Positions 60,868 to 64,000 of a stretch of DNA of 64,000 nt are shown in pieces (positions within the stretch are counted from its first letter, which is position 1; each line of letters begins with the position of its first letter). The stretch spans positions 12,245,395 through 12,309,394 of the forward strand of contig OY727100.1 in the NCBI GenBank assembly GCA_963402885.1, written 5' to 3'. Source of the stretch: Antedon bifida (Eukaryota > Echinodermata > Crinoidea > Comatulida > Antedonidae). Below the pieces are notes generated by a model. It did not search any database. It saw only the letters and a list, made by a program, of their open reading frames with translations, and was not told the origin of the DNA. The position numbers were made by a program, and so were the translations under genes.

Positions 60868-63800
60868 AATTAATAACTACACACATTAACCTTTGACTTT
60901 CTAGTAATAGGCCTACGCCTGTATGATTGATATGTAATGTAATGTAATGTAATATGATAATATTATTCAATACAATGTAATTATTTTATTTCCTCAAGCA
61001 CTCTGGTTTGAAAATTGTCTTTGCTTGTCGCATATAACCATAATAAAATATGATAACAAGGGGCGGAATGAATCAATTAAATTCACACATTTTTAGCCAA
61101 ACTAAAGAGCTTTGATTACGTGGTTGGTACCAGAAGTACGTATATGAAATCGTTTGTTTGTTGAATTTGATTCCGAAAGTATGAATCCCATAATTAATAA
61201 ATGATAATTATTTTATTTTTAAAAAACATTCAGAAATAGCAAGTACTTAGTAGACTAAATATTTTTCAAACAATTTGCCAAGTAATCGACTGAGAAAGAT
61301 ATTTGTCCTACTGACAAAATACTGTTTAAGCAAAAACTATGGAAACAGTAGGCCTATATGAAAATTTGCCTTTCTGCCTTTCGGGTCTATAAAAGACACA
61401 CGTAAACCCGTGGTTCCCATCATGTAAAAGAACCAAAAAACAGTGGTAAGTTTTACCCATCCGTGCCTCAAAACCCTTTCTTCTTCAGAATGCAGTCGTA
61501 CACAATATGTTATCCTCATGGGCCCTGCTACAACGATTAAGAAACTTTTGTTTCCATACAAACCTGTTTTTTAGGTATGTGTGACAAAATACTGAAATAC
61601 CAGTAAATCTAAGATATCTTGATACTAATACACATTCAAATTGTTTGTGGCCAGTATATGGTTTCAAGAGTGATTGTAGTTCTATGTGTGTATAATACAG
61701 TAATGCAAATTTGAACCAGGTATTTCACTTATTTTTTTACCTTCCCTGGATTATAGAGACAATTATACAGTTATTCGTTTTTAAAATTTAAAAATTGTAT
61801 TTAAAATTTTATTTTCCTTGTTTCCCTAGGCGCAACGCAAGTGAGTTGACCAATCACAAGCGACAGCAGTGCGGATGATCCAGTGCTTTTTGTTTAATCA
61901 AATTATTGCGCCCTTAATAGTTCATATTAAAAGGTTTGTTCTGATCAATACAAATACCATCAACTTATACTTAAATACGGTACCTGTTCTTACCCATTAA
62001 GTACACATAATAGCTGAACCACCTTCTCATATTAACATTGCAGTTCTATTATACTTAGGCCTAGGCCTATTTGGCCTTGAGGTAAATAATACACTGTAGA
62101 CAGTACTTATTATATTACTATCCAATACATTATGATATTAGTAGTAATAGCACACATAGTAGAATCAGAGAGTTGTCTCTTTGGTACAATAGTATACTTA
62201 GGTACCCATTTAAAAAATAGAGGTATAATAATGTACCCCTCCATGATTCAAGCTTCCGTACTTACAGACGAAGCTTAAATATCAAATGTAGGCCTAACAA
62301 TAAGCTAAACCCACATTTTAAAAATAAATAGGTGGGTTAATGTAAGTTTCTCCAAGTAATAATTATAGTACCGCATTTTCACATAAGCAAGACGAGGAAG
62401 TTGCTTAGACCACCTATAACAGCTTATTATCCTACTCGCTTTCTATAATTATTATTTAGTATGAGATTTCCTCGAAAACAATTGCAATCATTAAATGTTG
62501 TGTGTTTAACCTTTTTAATACGGTACCGAATGGGAATGACTTTACAGAATTAATTTTTTAGTGTCGAATTTTAGTGAAAATTAATTTAAAGAGTTACTTT
62601 GGAATTAGGTATAGGCAGGCAGAAAGAGAGAAATAAATAATTAGTAATTTTTCTCTGCCTGGTATTACGCAATAGTTTCTACTACTATTTATTACTTTAA
62701 ACGTGACTGCTAAAAAATGTCACCCTCATTATCAAAAACCCCTACAGGTCGCGTCGTTAGTGATGTAGTGTTTGATTGCCTCATACAGAACAATGCTTTG
62801 TTTGAAAATTGCTCACGTGGAACTATTCATCAAACAATATATTGTAAACTGTAAACAATTGCTTGCCTTTTATATAGAAATTTGTACAGAAATCTCATTC
62901 ACTTGACCATGGCTGGTAAGAATTTGTGTTCGTCTGAAGTACAGTTATACACAGTGGAATGTTACATTTTACCGAACAGTTTGAAGGGATAACCTTGGCG
63001 AATCCTAGCTTTTACCTAGAGGGTGAAACATTTTCTATTAGAACAGATCTTACTGGCAAGTTACTATAATAAAGGTAATGTAACAGTAGTTTTAGGAAAA
63101 CAGTAGGTTATATTTTATAGTAATAACCCCTGTTGAATAATAGGATAAGACTATACAACTACAGTCAGATACGGTACACAGAAACGACTGCCAATTAAAA
63201 TTAGATCCGTATTTAAAAAGTTTAGTTTAACAGTAAATACTAGATTACATTATTGTCGGGATACAACTAGAAATAGTATGATTATACCACTATTGGACCT
63301 AACTATTTGTTGTGTGTATGAGTGGGGAATATATTCTGATGTACCGTAACGCACATGGGTAAACGAATTAATATTCTTATTCTTAAGCCAACTCTCTCAA
63401 TATCGGACTATCCCCAAAATTCTTCCAAAACATACCTTTTCAGGCCTAGAACGTTCAAATTTCAATAAAAGCAATATTGGGAATAACATAAAACAGACAT
63501 TATTACTATCAGCCCAGGCGTGTCAGGTAATCAAAGAGCTGACGTTAATATCAATACTTTGATCGGGGGGTTACATTTCCTTTGATTGTACACTCTAGAC
63601 TATACATTTTATTTTTCTTAATAATATAAAGAATGAATAGAAAGTAGAAGATATGCAAATGTCAACTTCTGATATAGACAGCTACTTAAAGTTTTCTACT
63701 GTGATTATAATTACAAAACATAAAGAGATCTGCTTTGGAAAGGTGTGAAATGGTTTGTGACGTAAAGGAAGGGTTAGAGGTAGGCCTTATAAAAGACAAA

Positions 63801-64000
63801 GAACAATAGAAGGATGAGATGTGTGAACCAAAGGCTAAGGAATGCATCATTAACCAACATTATAAATTAGGAACTCAGAAACTGAGCGAAATACACTTGC
63901 CAAAATTTGAAGAGCGACAGAGGGCGTGTTAATTAATATTTAGTTATATATTGAGAAGATAATATAACTCGAGATGTTAAAGATGCATTGTCCCCTAAAA
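60868..64000. other. Intergenic region, no gene supported
   Basis: AT-rich sequence with short GTAAT repeats (about 60935-60955) and interspersed-repeat fragments at 63850-63935 and 63974-64000. A possible tiny first exon (ATGGCTG|gtaag at 62909-62915) has no downstream partner in the window. Confidence 0.5.
63850..63935. repeat. Interspersed repeat fragment
   Basis: 'actcagaaactgagcgaaat' and 'agagggcgtgt' match 43913-44020. Class unknown. Confidence 0.45.

Noticed and set aside
61337..61667. Two overlapping minus-strand frames of 60-74 codons
   Set aside because: No domain, no splice partner and no compositional support.
62909..62915. Possible tiny first exon, ATGGCTG then gtaag, in good context
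   Set aside because: No downstream exon is present in the window to test it.
1..64000. CRISPR arrays, bacterial operons, riboswitches
   Set aside because: None seen; the intron-exon structure shows an animal nuclear genome. The regular repeats found are microsatellites or transposable elements.

Overview
This window is AT-rich animal nuclear DNA. Its genes are made of short exons bounded by GT-AG introns. It carries many tRNA-derived SINEs, MITEs and LINE remnants, and the octamer-like word TAGGCCTA is strikingly frequent. Together with the gene content (TRPC channels, a GT29 sialyltransferase, an alpha-carbonic anhydrase fused to a Frizzled domain) this suggests a marine invertebrate deuterostome, most likely an echinoderm. 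The taxon is inferred, not proven. Exon models were built by hand from open frames, splice signals and phase arithmetic.

Layout. (1) 992-5317 (+): 3' part of a gene whose visible protein is alpha-carbonic anhydrase, then a Frizzled cysteine-rich domain, a fibronectin III domain and two Asp/Cys repeats. Its 5' end is outside the window. (2) 5.3-8.8 kb: repeats. (3) 8813-14067 (-): an unrecognised charged protein, with one exon apparently not found. (4) 14-19.7 kb: no recognisable gene. (5) 19748-33362 (-): TRPC-like channel A, about 966 aa in 16 exons, with up to three interchangeable first exons. (6) 34962-45646 (+): TRPC-like channel B, 1142 aa in 16 exons, head-to-head with A. (7) 45.6-49 kb: repeats and a LINE fragment. 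(8) 49067-50428 (+): an unrecognised basic protein of 453 aa. (9) 50.9-55 kb: LINE and SINE remains. (10) 55031-57299 (+): alpha-2,8-sialyltransferase-like enzyme, 329 aa in 3 exons. (11) 57.3-64 kb: no gene seen, but a structured non-coding element at 59.28-60.87 kb.

The most notable result is channel B. The two TRPC genes share intron positions, intron phases and mostly identical exon lengths, so they are an inverted duplicate pair. B has acquired about 250 residues, cysteine-rich and bearing N-glycosylation sequons, in the extracellular S3-S4 loop. It has also lost the intron between S4 and S5 and has V-G-L where A has F-G-L in the pore. This looks like a TRPC channel carrying its own extracellular sensor or adhesion module. 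The second notable result is the carbonic anhydrase-Frizzled-FnIII fusion. The genes do not form an operon. The only functional link seen is the TRPC pair, which may share the 1.6 kb between their first exons as a regulatory region.
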